This document shows positions 26,358 to 35,798 of a stretch of DNA of 64,000 nt, piece after piece. How positions within the stretch are numbered: the stretch's first letter is position 1; the number at the start of each line of letters is the position of its first letter. Position numbers and translations under genes: made by a program. Source of the stretch: Anderseniella sp963700885 (lineage in GTDB: Bacteria > Pseudomonadota > Alphaproteobacteria > Rhizobiales > Aestuariivirgaceae); contig CAVOZJ010000016.1 of NCBI GenBank assembly GCA_963700885.1, positions 62,001 to 126,000 of the forward strand, given 5' to 3'. The notes under the pieces are model-generated. The model had not been told where the DNA came from. It did no database searches and saw only the letters and a program-made list of their open reading frames with translations.

Positions 26358-26879
26358 GCCCCTGCGCCGAACAAACTCTGGGTCTCGGACTTCACATATG
26401 TGAGCACCTGGGGCGGCTTCGTCTATGTCGCTTTCGTCATCGACGTCTACGCCCGCCGCATCGTCGGCTGGCGAGTCAGCAGGAACCCAACCGCCACGTT
26501 CGTTCTCGATGCACTGGAGCAGGCGCTGCACGCCCGCCGGGTAACCGAGAGCCTCGTCCTTCATTCGGACCGCGGCTCGCAATATGTCAGCATCCGATAC
26601 ACCGAGCGGCTGGCTGAGGCCGGGATCGAGCCGTCTGTCGGCAGCGTCGGCGACAGCTATGACAATGCGCTCGCCGAGAGCGTCATAGGGCTTTTCAAGA
26701 CGGAAGTCATTCACCGGCTCGGGCCATGGAAATCGTTCGAGGCCGTGGAATACAAGACCCTCGAATGGGTCGATTGGTTCAACCATCAGCGCCTGCTGGA
26801 ACCGATCGGCAATATCCCGCCTGCAGAGGCGGAAGCAAACTACTACGCGGCCCTTGAGAACGTCAAAATGGCAGCGTAG
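26358..26879 (+). pseudogene. C-terminal integrase half of an IS3-family OrfB
   Basis: LWVSDFTYVSTWGGFVYVAF, LVLHSDRGSQYVS and SYDNALAESVIGLFKTEVIH give the full DDE triad, ending in the normal C-terminus. The N-terminal HTH half is lost at the IS630 joint. It is unlikely to transpose. Confidence 0.8.
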
Positions 26880-27508
26880 AACTCAAGCAATCCGCCCTTC
26901 GGCAAACCCAGTGCGGTTCAGTCGCGTGCGGACAATGCGCTTCTTTTCACCTGCAGATCTGGTCTGCGGATGGGTGTTGATCAGCATTTTGTGGTTTCAT
27001 CAGTCAAGTCACGAGTGCCGATTGGAACGTCGAGGGCTGTGAACTTTTTCGACCCGCTCTCTTGCCGCATCTTTAGACAAGGGACGCTGCATTACCGGTC
27101 ATGTCGGCCTGTGATCATGGTGTACTTGCAACTTTTAGGTGCAGTCTCTCACTCCTAGTTTATCAGGGTGCTGGTCGGCAGTTTTTTCGGCGTCTTCGAC
27201 ACAAGACACCTCCGCCAACTGATTAAATGGCACCAAAAAGCAAACCTCGCTCGAATGGGTGCTTTAGAGTTCCGTTCAGGAGTTCGGCTATGTGGAGGAG
27301 TTGGAGATGCAGTTCAGGCTTGTCACCTAGGTACAGGCAAGCGTTTGAGCAAAGGCTCGACCGGCGGACTTGAGTTTTGAAGTGCATGCATCTGGCCGAG
27401 CGGCCAAGCCGAACGCTGCCAGGAGACCAGAGAATATCATTTTTCTGCGTCGGGCCGTGTATCGCGCCAGGTCAACGGCTGAGCGCCGGGAACCAGCAGG
27501 AGAGAAAA
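26880..27508. other. Intergenic region before the DUF2092 operon
   Basis: The first bases are the IS3 right end. No gene is recognised in the remainder. The promoter of the following operon should lie in its last 200 bp, but no convincing -35/-10 pair was picked by eye. Confidence 0.4.
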
Positions 27509-28294
27509 ATGAAGAAAACGTACAAGGCAAGTCATCTGGTGATGATGGCACTTGGTGCGGCCCTTGTGGCTTCACCTGCGTCTGCGCAGGATGAAGCCGC
27601 CATGGCCCTGTTCAAGGACATGTCTGACTACCTGACATCCCAACAGGCTATATCCACCAGCTATGATGCCACGCTGGAAATTGTTTCGCGCGATTTCGAG
27701 AAGATCAGCCTGGCCAGTTCCGGTTCGATCACCGCCAACCGGCCTGACAAGGTTCAGATGACCCGCACCGGGCTGGCCGATGTCGAGATGGTGTTCGATG
27801 GAAAAACGCTGTCCTTCCATGGCAAGAATTTGAATGTCACCGCCAAGGAGGATTTCGAGGGCAGCATTGATGACCTGATCGACACGCTGCGGCTGGACTA
27901 CGGCCTGGACATTCCGGCGGCCGACCTTCTGTCGTCCAACCCTTACGAGATCATGACGTCCAACGTGGTGGACGCGAAGACCCTCGGGTCTGGCGTCATT
28001 CGCGGCGAATCCTGCTCCCACCTGCTGTTCCGTACCGATGAGTTGGACTGGGAGATCTGGATCTCGGATGGGGATACGCCGAGGCCATGCCGGTTCACGA
28101 TCACCAGCAAGATGATGGTCATGGCGCCGTCCTACACCATCGAGTTCACCGGCTGGAAAACCGGCGGTGACGTCGCTGCCAATGAATTCAAGCTCAAGAC
28201 CGACGCTGACACGAAGGAGATCGCCATCGGCGATCTGCAGGCCGCAATTGACGAGATTGCGATCATCGGCGCCGCCAAGGGAGGTGCACAATGA
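27509..28294 (+). CDS. DUF2092-family exported protein
   Basis: ATG 27509 follows CAGGAGAG at good distance and gives 261 residues with a clear signal peptide (KKTYKASHLVMMALGAALVA, cleaved near SASAQ). The mature part, with LFKDMSDYLTSQQAISTSYD, RPDKVQMTRTGLADVEMVFD and LRLDYGLDIPAADLL, matches DUF2092, a periplasmic fold related to lipoprotein-carrier-like half barrels. GESCSHLLFRTDELDWEIWI and PRPCRFTITSK contain two Cys that may pair. It is the first gene of a five-gene operon and overlaps the next start by ATGA. Role unknown; lipid or hydrophobic ligand handling is a guess from the fold family. Confidence 0.82.
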   Translation: MKKTYKASHLVMMALGAALVASPASAQDEAAMALFKDMSDYLTSQQAISTSYDATLEIVSRDFEKISLASSGSITANRPDKVQMTRTGLADVEMVFDGKTLSFHGKNLNVTAKEDFEGSIDDLIDTLRLDYGLDIPAADLLSSNPYEIMTSNVVDAKTLGSGVIRGESCSHLLFRTDELDWEIWISDGDTPRPCRFTITSKMMVMAPSYTIEFTGWKTGGDVAANEFKLKTDADTKEIAIGDLQAAIDEIAIIGAAKGGAQ

Positions 28295-28605
28295 ACGCGT
28301 TCAAACTCAAGGTCCTGCTTGCAACTTCCGCATGTCTGTTGCTGGCAGGCGGTGTCGAGATCGGTGGACACAAGACTGTCTCCTTGACCAGTGATGCCGA
28401 AGCACGGGTCGGTCGTCCGCTTACGCCTGTAAGCGTGGCTGGCGTTGCACGAAGAACGACCCGTCGCACCATTCGCCGTGGCGCCTACATTGCGGCAATA
28501 CCTCCAGGCTGTGCATACGGTTCCTACTATGGCTACCAGCTCTATTCCTGCGGCGGTTCCTACTACCAGAGATCTGGCGGTGGATACGTTGTCGTCTATT
28601 TCTAA
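28291..28605 (+). CDS. Small exported Tyr/Gly/Cys-rich protein
   Basis: The product has 104 residues and starts inside the DUF2092 stop (ATGA). A signal peptide (FKLKVLLATSACLLLAGG) is followed by an Arg/Thr-rich segment (ARRTTRRTIRRGAYIAA) and a tail rich in Tyr, Gly and Cys (PPGCAYGSYYGYQLYSCGG). Such tails are common in small periplasmic or surface proteins of this order and of unknown role. It is probably translationally coupled to DUF2092. The tail recalls the 31-residue peptide at 37582-37677. Confidence 0.72.
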   Translation: MNAFKLKVLLATSACLLLAGGVEIGGHKTVSLTSDAEARVGRPLTPVSVAGVARRTTRRTIRRGAYIAAIPPGCAYGSYYGYQLYSCGGSYYQRSGGGYVVVYF

Positions 28606-28624
28606 TCCGTCAGGAGGACGTGAT

Positions 28625-30590
28625 ATGAGGTTTTCTCAAATCTTGGGTGCGATCGCGGTTTCCGGAATTGCCGCGACTAACGGCCTTGTTCCAGTCCTGG
28701 CACAACAATTACCCAAAGGCAGTAGCGTCGGGATTTCGAGCTCTTTGAGTGAGGAGCAGGCCGTGCGAGCGCAGAAGCGGCCTCCCATCTATTCGCCTTA
28801 TGCCGATCGCAGCTTCCCAACGCGGCCATTCTTCGGAGATACCCATCTCCACACGGCCTATTCCATGGACGCAGGGGCGTTTGGAGCTCGTCTTGATCCG
28901 CGTGATGCTTATCGTTTTGCCAGCGGTGAGCAGATCAATTCGTCGAGCGGTCAGCCAGTCAAGCTCTCGCGGCCGCTCGACTTTCTTGTCGTTGCGGATC
29001 ACTCCGACAATATGGGGTTCTTTCCTGACCTGTTTGCTGGCAAAGCCAACGTAATGGCCGATCCGACAGGCAAGAAATGGTACGAGATGATCAAGGGCGG
29101 CAAAGGTAACGATGCTGCCATCGAGATTATAGTAGCCTTCTCACAAAACAAGTTTCCCAAAGATTTATTCTATTCCTCGACCTCCCTTGCTTACAAAAAC
29201 GCCTGGCAGGAAACGATCGACGCCGCCGAAGAATACTATAAGCCAGGTACATTCACAGCTTTCATTGGTTATGAATGGACATCCAATACGGGCGGCAACA
29301 ATCTGCATCGCAATGTCATCTTCCGTGACAATGGCGACAGGGCCAGCCAGGTTGTGCCCTTCACTGTCTACCCGCCTGGCAGCGACAACCCCGTTCACCT
29401 GTGGGAGTGGATGGCCGCCTATGAACAGAAGACCGGCGGTAACGTCTTGGCAATTGCTCATAACGGCAACCTGAGTAACGGTATCATGTTCCCGGTCGAG
29501 GAAGCCTTCGGTAAGAAACTCGACAAGGAATACGTTGAGACACGGGCCAAGTGGGAACGCCTCTACGAGACCACCCAAACCAAGGGCACAGGTGAGGCCC
29601 ACCCGTTCCTGTCCCCAAACGACGAATTTGCCGACTTTGAGCTTTGGGACAAAGGCAACCTGGACGGCAGCGTCGCCAAGACAAAGAACATGTTGCAGTT
29701 TGAGTATGCCCGCTCAGCGTTGAAGAATGGTTTGAAGCTCGAAAAGCAGTTCGGGACCAATCCTTATGCATTCGGTTTGATTGGGAGTAGCGACGCGCAC
29801 ACCGGTCTTGCTGCCATGGAGGAGGATAACTTCTTTGGCAAGACCACACCGCAAGAACCGAGCCCCGAACGGATAACGGCTACGTTTGTTGCCAATCAAC
29901 AAACGGGTGTCAAGGTCATGGACTGGGAAGTTGGTGCTTCCGGTTACGCTGCTGTGTGGGCAGAGGAAAATTCGCGCGCGTCCATCTGGGATGCCATGCA
30001 GCGCAAGGAAACCTACGCCACCACCGGTCCCCGCATGATCGTGCGCTTTTTCGGCGGCTGGGACTTTGTGGAGTTCTGATGCCGGGGAACGCCTGCCTGC
30101 CGCTGTTGGGTATGGCAAGGGTGTGCCGATGGGTGGTGAGCTTGCTCAGGCGCCGGAAGGAAAGTCTCCGACGTTCCTGGTTGCTGCCTTGAAAGATCCG
30201 ATCGGGGCTAATCTCGATCGCTATCAGATCGTGAAGGGCTGGATGGACGCAAACGGGGAGCTTCACGAGAAGGTCTACGATGTGGCATGGGGGGGCGACA
30301 GAGCCCCGGATGCCAATGGCAAACTGCCAAGCGTCGGTTCGACCGTTGATGTGGATAATGCGTCATTGTCCAACACGATCGGTGCACCTGAGCTAATAGC
30401 CGTATGGAAGGACCCTGATTTCGATCCGGCTCAATCTGCTTTCTACTATGGCCGCGTTATAGAAATTCCGACGCCTCGATGGACCGCCTATGATGCAAAG
30501 CGGTTTGGTGTGAAGCCTCTCGAAGGGACACGGATGACTATCCAGGAGCGCGCCTACACTTCGCCAATCTGGTACAAGCCGGAAGGTTAA
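28625..30590 (+). pseudogene. DUF3604 exported metal-hydrolase-like protein, frameshifted
   Basis: ATG 28625 follows AGGAGG and starts a signal peptide (RFSQILGAIAVSGIAATNG). The mature part has PHP-like metal motifs: FGDTHLHTAYSMDAG (His74, His76), VVADHSDNMG (Asp125, His126) and IGSSDAHTG. The first frame stops at TGA 30077-30079 after GGWDFVEF. The missing C-terminus continues at once in the +1 frame (DAGERLPAAVGYGKGVPMGG through ALKDPIGANLDR to ERAYTSPIWYKPEG, ending 30590). A single extra base near 30077 explains this; it is either a real recent mutation or a sequencing error. The family is typically about 620-660 residues. The next gene, a PPIase, follows at 71 bp. Confidence 0.83.
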
Positions 30591-30661
30591 GCGGTAAGTT
30601 TGCTTAGGTAAGGCGGTGGCCTGACCATCCCGTTGCAATTTTGGCAAGCCTCATTGAGCAA

Positions 30662-31510
30662 ATGAAACTGCAACCCACTCTATCGAACCCGCTGCTCCAG
30701 TTCTTTGTTACCGGGGCTATGATATTTGGACTGTATGCTTTGCATGGTCAGACATCCGAGCAGGGTGAGCAGGACCGAATCGTCATCACACAGGCAGAAC
30801 AGAAGAATCTGGATTCCCTGTTCGAAAAGACGTGGCAGCGACTTCCCACGGACGAAGAGCGAAGGGGGCTGGTCGAAGAGCGGTTGCAGCAGGAACTGCT
30901 CTACCGCGAAGCGCTTGCCTTGGGCCTGGACAGGGATGACGTCGTCATTCGTCGGCGACTGGCCCAGAAGATCGAGTTCATTGTCGATGACATGGCGGCT
31001 GGCCGCTCGCCAACGGATGAGGAACTGACTGCATTCCTCAAACAGAACCATGAGCGCTATGCGACAGAACCGAAGGTATCGTTCCGACAGGTGTTTCTCA
31101 GTGCCGAACGGCGCGGACCTGCCCTGATCGAGGATGCAAAGCGGATCCTGCCAGAGCTGCAAACGGGCGCTGATCCTCTATCGTTCGGCGATCCAACCGT
31201 ACTGCCCCAAAGCATGCGGGCGTCATACCTGTCTTCGGTGGAGCGGGTCTTTGGAAAAGAGTTTTCGACTGCACTCGCCGAGGCTCCAACGGAAAGCTGG
31301 ATTGGTCCAGTGCAATCCACGTTTGGCGCGCACCTGGTTCAAATTCTGGAAAGGCAGGCGGGGCGAGCCGCCACGTTGGAAACTGCAAGGGCCCAGCTTG
31401 AGCGCGACTGGCGTGAGGCAGAACGGCAGCGGGCGAAAGACGCTTACATCAAGACCCTGAAGGATAAGTACTTGATCGCCATCGAACCGGCACCAGGGGG
31501 AGGTGAATGA
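30662..31510 (+). CDS. Parvulin-type peptidyl-prolyl isomerase, membrane-anchored
   Basis: The protein has about 282 residues from ATG 30662 (TTG 30641 also possible). One N-terminal hydrophobic segment (LLQFFVTGAMIFGLYALHG) probably anchors it with the rest in the periplasm. It then has a long charged helical region (SLFEKTWQRLPTDEERRGLV to EERLQQELLYREALALGLD) and a PpiC-like domain (VSFRQVFLSAERRG, SWIGPVQSTFGAHLVQILER). It would help folding of exported proteins, plausibly the DUF3604 partner just upstream. The stop overlaps the HupE/UreJ start (ATGA). Confidence 0.8.
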   Translation: MKLQPTLSNPLLQFFVTGAMIFGLYALHGQTSEQGEQDRIVITQAEQKNLDSLFEKTWQRLPTDEERRGLVEERLQQELLYREALALGLDRDDVVIRRRLAQKIEFIVDDMAAGRSPTDEELTAFLKQNHERYATEPKVSFRQVFLSAERRGPALIEDAKRILPELQTGADPLSFGDPTVLPQSMRASYLSSVERVFGKEFSTALAEAPTESWIGPVQSTFGAHLVQILERQAGRAATLETARAQLERDWREAERQRAKDAYIKTLKDKYLIAIEPAPGGGE

Positions 31511-32493
31511 TCCGCATCTGCCTTATCCTCTGGCTACAAATCTTCATTGCCTCGTTAGCATATGGGCACGAGGTGCGGCCTGCATACCTCGAGATCCGCA
31601 AAACTGAACCTTCCCAATATGAGATATTCTGGAAGACACCGGCGCGTGGCGATGCCACGATCCGGCTTGAAGTACGGCTTCCTGGCAACTGCACTGACAT
31701 GTCACCGAAGAGCGTTGTGAATGACGGCGCAGCGCAGGCTGTTCGCTGGCAGGTGAAATGTGAGGGTGGGCTAGCTGGCGAGACTGTCGCGATTGATGCA
31801 CTGGATAGCACGCTGGTTGAAGCTATTGTGCGGTTTGAGCGGGCTAATGGAGCCACCCAGAGCGCCCGGCTGAAAGCCGGCGAAACCTCCTTTGTTGTCG
31901 ACAAACCGTCCACGCTCTGGGGTGTTGCTTCAGTCTATCTGCCTCTCGGCATCGACCACATCTTGTTCGGCTTCGACCACCTATGCTTCGTGCTGGTGTT
32001 GCTGTTGCTGATCAGGGATGTGCGACGGCTCATCTGGTCCATTACAGCGTTTACGGTGGCCCACTCAATCACGCTGGCGTCTGCATCGCTTGGGTGGGTG
32101 ACTGCACCGTCGGGGCCGATCGAAGCCTTGATCGCCTTCAGTATCGCTGTCGTTGCGGCTGAGGTTATCAGTGTCAATCGCGGACAGGATGTGCCTGGCT
32201 CCACTCAGCCATGGATTATTGCCTTTGCGTTCGGCCTGTTGCACGGCTTCGGATTTGCGGGTGCACTGAGCGAGACCGGTCTTCCTGCCGATGCCGTCCC
32301 CAGTGCACTGTTGTTCTTTAACGTTGGGGTCGAAGTGGGTCAGTTGATCTTTGTCGGATGCGTGCTGGCGCTGGCATTCTTGATCAAGCGGTCGTGGCCA
32401 AAATTGACCCTACCTGCCTCAGCAGCGACGGCCTACGCAGTCGGGGCACTGGCTGCCTATTGGACCATCGACAGGGTTGTCTCGATCATCTAG
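31507..32493 (+). CDS. HupE/UreJ-family membrane protein
   Basis: This 328-residue protein has a signal peptide (LILWLQIFIASLAYG), a soluble periplasmic region of about 120 residues starting HEVRPAYLEI, and a C-terminal block of six or seven helices. Motifs are YLPLGIDHILFGFDHLCFVL, FTVAHSITLASAS and LLHGFGFAGALSETGLP. The His-rich signatures are those of HupE/UreJ metal (nickel/cobalt-type) permeases. The N-terminal domain makes it the longer type found beside DUF3604 and PPIase genes. No hydrogenase or urease genes are near, so a metal for the DUF3604 enzyme is a tempting but unproved cargo. Confidence 0.83.
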   Translation: MIRICLILWLQIFIASLAYGHEVRPAYLEIRKTEPSQYEIFWKTPARGDATIRLEVRLPGNCTDMSPKSVVNDGAAQAVRWQVKCEGGLAGETVAIDALDSTLVEAIVRFERANGATQSARLKAGETSFVVDKPSTLWGVASVYLPLGIDHILFGFDHLCFVLVLLLLIRDVRRLIWSITAFTVAHSITLASASLGWVTAPSGPIEALIAFSIAVVAAEVISVNRGQDVPGSTQPWIIAFAFGLLHGFGFAGALSETGLPADAVPSALLFFNVGVEVGQLIFVGCVLALAFLIKRSWPKLTLPASAATAYAVGALAAYWTIDRVVSII

Positions 32494-32738
32494 CCCCGCA
32501 GACCGTCCTGGAGCATAGGTTGGCGCAACTGAACGGATTGGCTACCTGATCGATCGTACGGTTGATGGCATCGCACAGATATGTCCGCTGTGGGTCAAGT
32601 CCGGGCGGTTTGGCCCTGCCCTTAGAATGTTTGCGGTTACTCCAATGGCGGACTATCTGCCCGAGGGCCCAAACCAGCAGATTTGTGCCGCAAGTTTGCA
32701 TTGACCGTGAAGTTGGATAATGAATAGCCTCGAGTTTT

Positions 32739-32935
32739 CTAGACACCCTCGGTTCTCATTCCCTGCTGCCGTTCGAATTCGACGGGTGACAGCATCCCGT
32801 TCTTGACGTGCTTGCGCTTCGGGTTATCCGATCAGATGATTCAATCTGATCGGCTGATGCTCTAGTCGAACACATCCTGCCGGGCCTCGGTACGGGTTTT
32901 GTAGACTCGGCGCCGTATGAGCTGTTCATGGCGGT
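32739..32935 (-). pseudogene. IS3-family OrfB C-terminus, interrupted by a palindrome
   Basis: RRVYKTRTEARQDVFD and, after a break, NPKRKHVKNGMLSPVEFERQ then RTEGV-stop are the last residues of an IS3 OrfB. The piece between them is replaced by the 26-bp palindrome at 32828-32853 and a few extra bases. Confidence 0.72.
32828..32853. repeat. REP-like palindrome
   Basis: CCGATCAGAT and ATCTGATCGG form a perfect 10-bp stem around GATTCA. Similar GATTCAATCTGATCGG...GATGCTCTAG sequences are frequent between genes of rhizobia-type genomes (from memory), and the GATGCTCTAG tail follows here too. Confidence 0.55.
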
Positions 32936-33010
32936 TCCTCAGATAACACAGCAAACTTGGCACATCCGGATGCCGGCGGAAGACCCGTCCAAAGCATCAA
33001 GAACGGACGC
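32936..33010 (-). mobile_element. Solo end of an IS110-family element
   Basis: Text such as AACTTGGCACATC, GGATGCCGG and AAGCATCAA matches the leader ends of the IS110 copies at 44255-44310 and 54350-54420. Only this end remains. Confidence 0.65.
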
Positions 33011-33056
33011 CCAGGATGGATACATCGGCTGGAAAGGATCGTAAGACCGAAGGCCA

Positions 33057-34064
33057 CTAGGATGCGACTTGCTTTCGCCAGCTCGAAGGTGACATGCCGC
33101 TCCATCGTTGGAATGCTCTGCTGAAAGAGCCCGGTGACTCAAAAGCAAGGAACCCACCGATTTCTCCGACCGGGATTTTCGTAAGCTCGAGCAGTTCCCG
33201 CGCAACCGCATAATGCACCGTGTCGCGGAGTTCCTCAAACGTTGTTCCCTCTGCTGCCAGCCGGCGCCGCAAGGTGCGGGTTTGCATGCCCAACTCGTTC
33301 GCGATTGCTGGCATTGTGGGTCTATCATAGTGCATGAGGTGTCTGATAGCGTGGCTCACCCTTGCCGCTAAATCAGGCTCAGTCTTCCATATCACCTTCT
33401 TGATGCTATCAAGCAGTTTTTGCCGTGTTTCAGGGTTCGCCCGAGGGGGGTTGATCCGCATCGCCGACGCTTTCATGATAACGCACGTCCGGTCCTGATT
33501 AAAACGCACAGGCAGGTCTAGCAGTTTCCTGTACGTCGCACTGTCAGCGTCCTCGCCATGCGCAAGGTGAACCTCGACAGGTTTGACTGTTCCATTCGAG
33601 AGTTCATGCACCATTTGGATTCCGATGCAGACAATTGCGTCATAAAGCACTCGTGTGCCCGGCGAGGACACCTCGTAGGTGCCGTATCCGAAAGCGTATT
33701 CGTCGCCCAGTTGATTCAGATAGACAATTGCGCCGCTCGAATAGCCCAACTGCCATGTCACGCAATCGATGAGTGCCTGCTTGAGCGTCGGTGCAGTATG
33801 CATCAATTCACCAATGATGCCGTGATGCTTTACCAACTCAAAGCGCTGCCCAAACAACAATCCAAGGTGCGGGCAATCCGACATCCGTGCCGCACGCGCG
33901 AGCAACTCCAGCAAGTCGTTGAATGGCAAACGCAGGTCAGGTGTAATCGCCGAGGGGTCAACGCCACTGCCTTCGAAAATCACATCTATATCTGCGCCAA
34001 GTTCTCGCAGCACTGAAGGCAGTTCGGAAAGGGGGCCTATCCGCTGTGATGTGATTTCACGCAA
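33057..34064 (-). CDS. AraC-family transcriptional regulator
   Basis: The 335-residue protein has an N-terminal arabinose-binding-like/OruR-type sensor domain (LRLPFNDLLELLARAARMSD, HLGLLFGQRFELVKHHGIIG) and a C-terminal pair of helix-turn-helix motifs (PTMPAIANELGMQTRTLRRR and FLAFESPGSFSRAFQRWSGM). This is the layout of regulators of the group with DUF-type N-terminal ligand domains. It is divergent from the DUF1254 gene at 34378 across 313 bp, so it probably controls that gene and itself. The stop lies close to the IS110 scar, but the protein is complete. Confidence 0.88.
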   Translation of the reverse strand: MREITSQRIGPLSELPSVLRELGADIDVIFEGSGVDPSAITPDLRLPFNDLLELLARAARMSDCPHLGLLFGQRFELVKHHGIIGELMHTAPTLKQALIDCVTWQLGYSSGAIVYLNQLGDEYAFGYGTYEVSSPGTRVLYDAIVCIGIQMVHELSNGTVKPVEVHLAHGEDADSATYRKLLDLPVRFNQDRTCVIMKASAMRINPPRANPETRQKLLDSIKKVIWKTEPDLAARVSHAIRHLMHYDRPTMPAIANELGMQTRTLRRRLAAEGTTFEELRDTVHYAVARELLELTKIPVGEIGGFLAFESPGSFSRAFQRWSGMSPSSWRKQVAS

Positions 34065-34377
34065 GACATGTCCTCGGAAGTTTGTCCTCTAAAGCGAAGC
34101 GCGCCTCTTTCTGCCCGTGTACAGTGGATCAAACAAGTTTGGAAGCAGCAAGTGCAGTCTCGTGACTAGGCTCAGGACAAGCAAGTCAACTCGGCTTTGT
34201 CGGCCGTTAGAAGACGAGCGGTTTTTTGGAGCGGCAGAACAACGTGAGAGCTTCAATTCCTGCAATTCTGAGATGTTGCTGCCCTTTTCGACGGCCTGCT
34301 CAATTGGCGCAATGGTCAATATAATTGGTGCCATTTCAGCAACTTAATCATATCTGGCGATTCCAGGGAGAAACCAA
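34065..34377. promoter_or_regulatory. Divergent promoter region between araC-type and DUF1254 genes
   Basis: There are 313 bp without a gene between divergent starts; both promoters and the likely operator must lie here. A GGGAGAA ribosome site lies just before ATG 34378. No clear repeated operator half-sites were identified by eye. Confidence 0.5.
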
Positions 34378-35787
34378 ATGAAATTGACGCGTCGCACCTT
34401 CACCCAGACCGCAACCTCCGCAATAGCGCTAACAGCTGCAGGGGCCTTCGGGTTGCCAGCTCGCGCCACGATTGCCGTCTCCCCAGACGAGGCCCGTGCC
34501 ATCGCGAAGGAGGCCTATATCTATGGTTTCCCGATGGTGGATTACTACCGCATCATGTGGGCTTACTTCGTCAATGAGAAGGACAAGCAATACAAGGGGC
34601 CGCCGAACGGTCTCTACAGCGAGGCCAACGTCTACACACCTGCCGACACGGCCGTGCAGACCCCCAACTCGGACACGCCGTATTCCTTTTGCTGGCTTGA
34701 TTTGCGCGCCGAACCGATTGTCCTGACCTTGCCGAAGATCGAAGCGGATCGCTACTTCTCGGTTCAGTTGGTCGACTCCTATACGTATAACTTTGATTAT
34801 CTTGGCACCCGTGCCACCGGAAATGATGGCGGCAGCTTTATGATCACTGGTCCGGGCTGGACGGGTGAGACGCCAGCCGGCATCACCAAAGTCATTCAGG
34901 CCGAGACGGACTTCGTGCTGGCGATCTATCGCACACAGCTGTTTGGCCCGAAAGACATCGACAAGGTCCGCGCGATTCAAGCGGAATACAAACTCGCACC
35001 GCTTTCCACCTTTGCGGGAACTCCGGCCCCGGCCGCCGCGACGCCCGTGAACTTCGCAACACCTCTGTCTGCCGCCGATGAACGGACCTCGCTTGAACTT
35101 TTCAATCTGCTGTCCTTCATACTTCAGTACGTCCCGGTTCTTCCCGATGAAAAGGATCTGCGGGACCGCTTTGCCCAGATCGGCATCGTTCCGGGCGAAA
35201 AGATCGACATCGCCTCCTTGTCGAGCGAAATGGCTGAGGCGCTGAAGGCTGGAATGGCCGACGGGCAGGCAGAGATTGACGCGCGCCGAAAGACAACTGA
35301 GACTTCGGAGAATCTGTTCGGGACCCGGGCTTTCATCAACGGTGACTATGTGAACCGGGCAGTGGGCGCCCAGATGGGAATTCTCGGGAATTCAAAGGAA
35401 GAAGCCTACTATGGCCTTTTCGGAACGTCTGCGGATGGCAAGCCCCTCTCGGGTGACAAGCGCTATGTGATCCGATTTGAAAAGGGTCAGCTTCCGCCCG
35501 CGAGAGCGTTCTGGTCAATCACCATGTACGACATGCCGCAGCAGCTTCTCGTGGCCAACCCGATAGACCGGTATCTGATCAACTCCCCCATGGTGCCCGA
35601 TCTGGTGACGGAGGCCGATGGCAGCATATCGATCTACCTCTCAGCAACGAAACCCGAAGGAGATAAGGCCAAGAACTGGCTGCCCGCACCAAAGGGGCCC
35701 TTCATGGCGGTGATGCGGGTCTACTATCCAGAGGCTTCCGTGCTCGATGGCACATGGAAGCAGCCGGAAGTTCAGGTCGAAGATTGA
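34378..35787 (+). CDS. DUF1254/DUF1214 protein, Tat-exported
   Basis: The 469-residue protein starts with a twin-arginine signal (KLTRRTFTQTATSAIALTAA, cleaved near PARA), so it is exported folded. The DUF1254 domain is clear: EAYIYGFPMVDYYRIMWAYF, TPNSDTPYSFCWLDLRAEP and DRYFSVQLVDSYTYNFDYLG. The DUF1214 domain follows near the C-terminus (ARAFWSITMYDMPQQLLVAN, KNWLPAPKGPFMAVMRVYYP). Biochemical function is not established for most of the family. It is controlled probably by the divergent AraC-type gene. An IS256 relic begins 12 bp after the stop. Confidence 0.88.
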   Translation: MKLTRRTFTQTATSAIALTAAGAFGLPARATIAVSPDEARAIAKEAYIYGFPMVDYYRIMWAYFVNEKDKQYKGPPNGLYSEANVYTPADTAVQTPNSDTPYSFCWLDLRAEPIVLTLPKIEADRYFSVQLVDSYTYNFDYLGTRATGNDGGSFMITGPGWTGETPAGITKVIQAETDFVLAIYRTQLFGPKDIDKVRAIQAEYKLAPLSTFAGTPAPAAATPVNFATPLSAADERTSLELFNLLSFILQYVPVLPDEKDLRDRFAQIGIVPGEKIDIASLSSEMAEALKAGMADGQAEIDARRKTTETSENLFGTRAFINGDYVNRAVGAQMGILGNSKEEAYYGLFGTSADGKPLSGDKRYVIRFEKGQLPPARAFWSITMYDMPQQLLVANPIDRYLINSPMVPDLVTEADGSISIYLSATKPEGDKAKNWLPAPKGPFMAVMRVYYPEASVLDGTWKQPEVQVED

Positions 35788-35798
35788 ATCAGCCGGAC

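Noticed and set aside
25944..26879. One apparent 311-codon gene
   Set aside because: It is two mobile-element pieces in opposite orientation that happen to share an open frame: IS630 antisense up to 26357 and IS3 sense after it.
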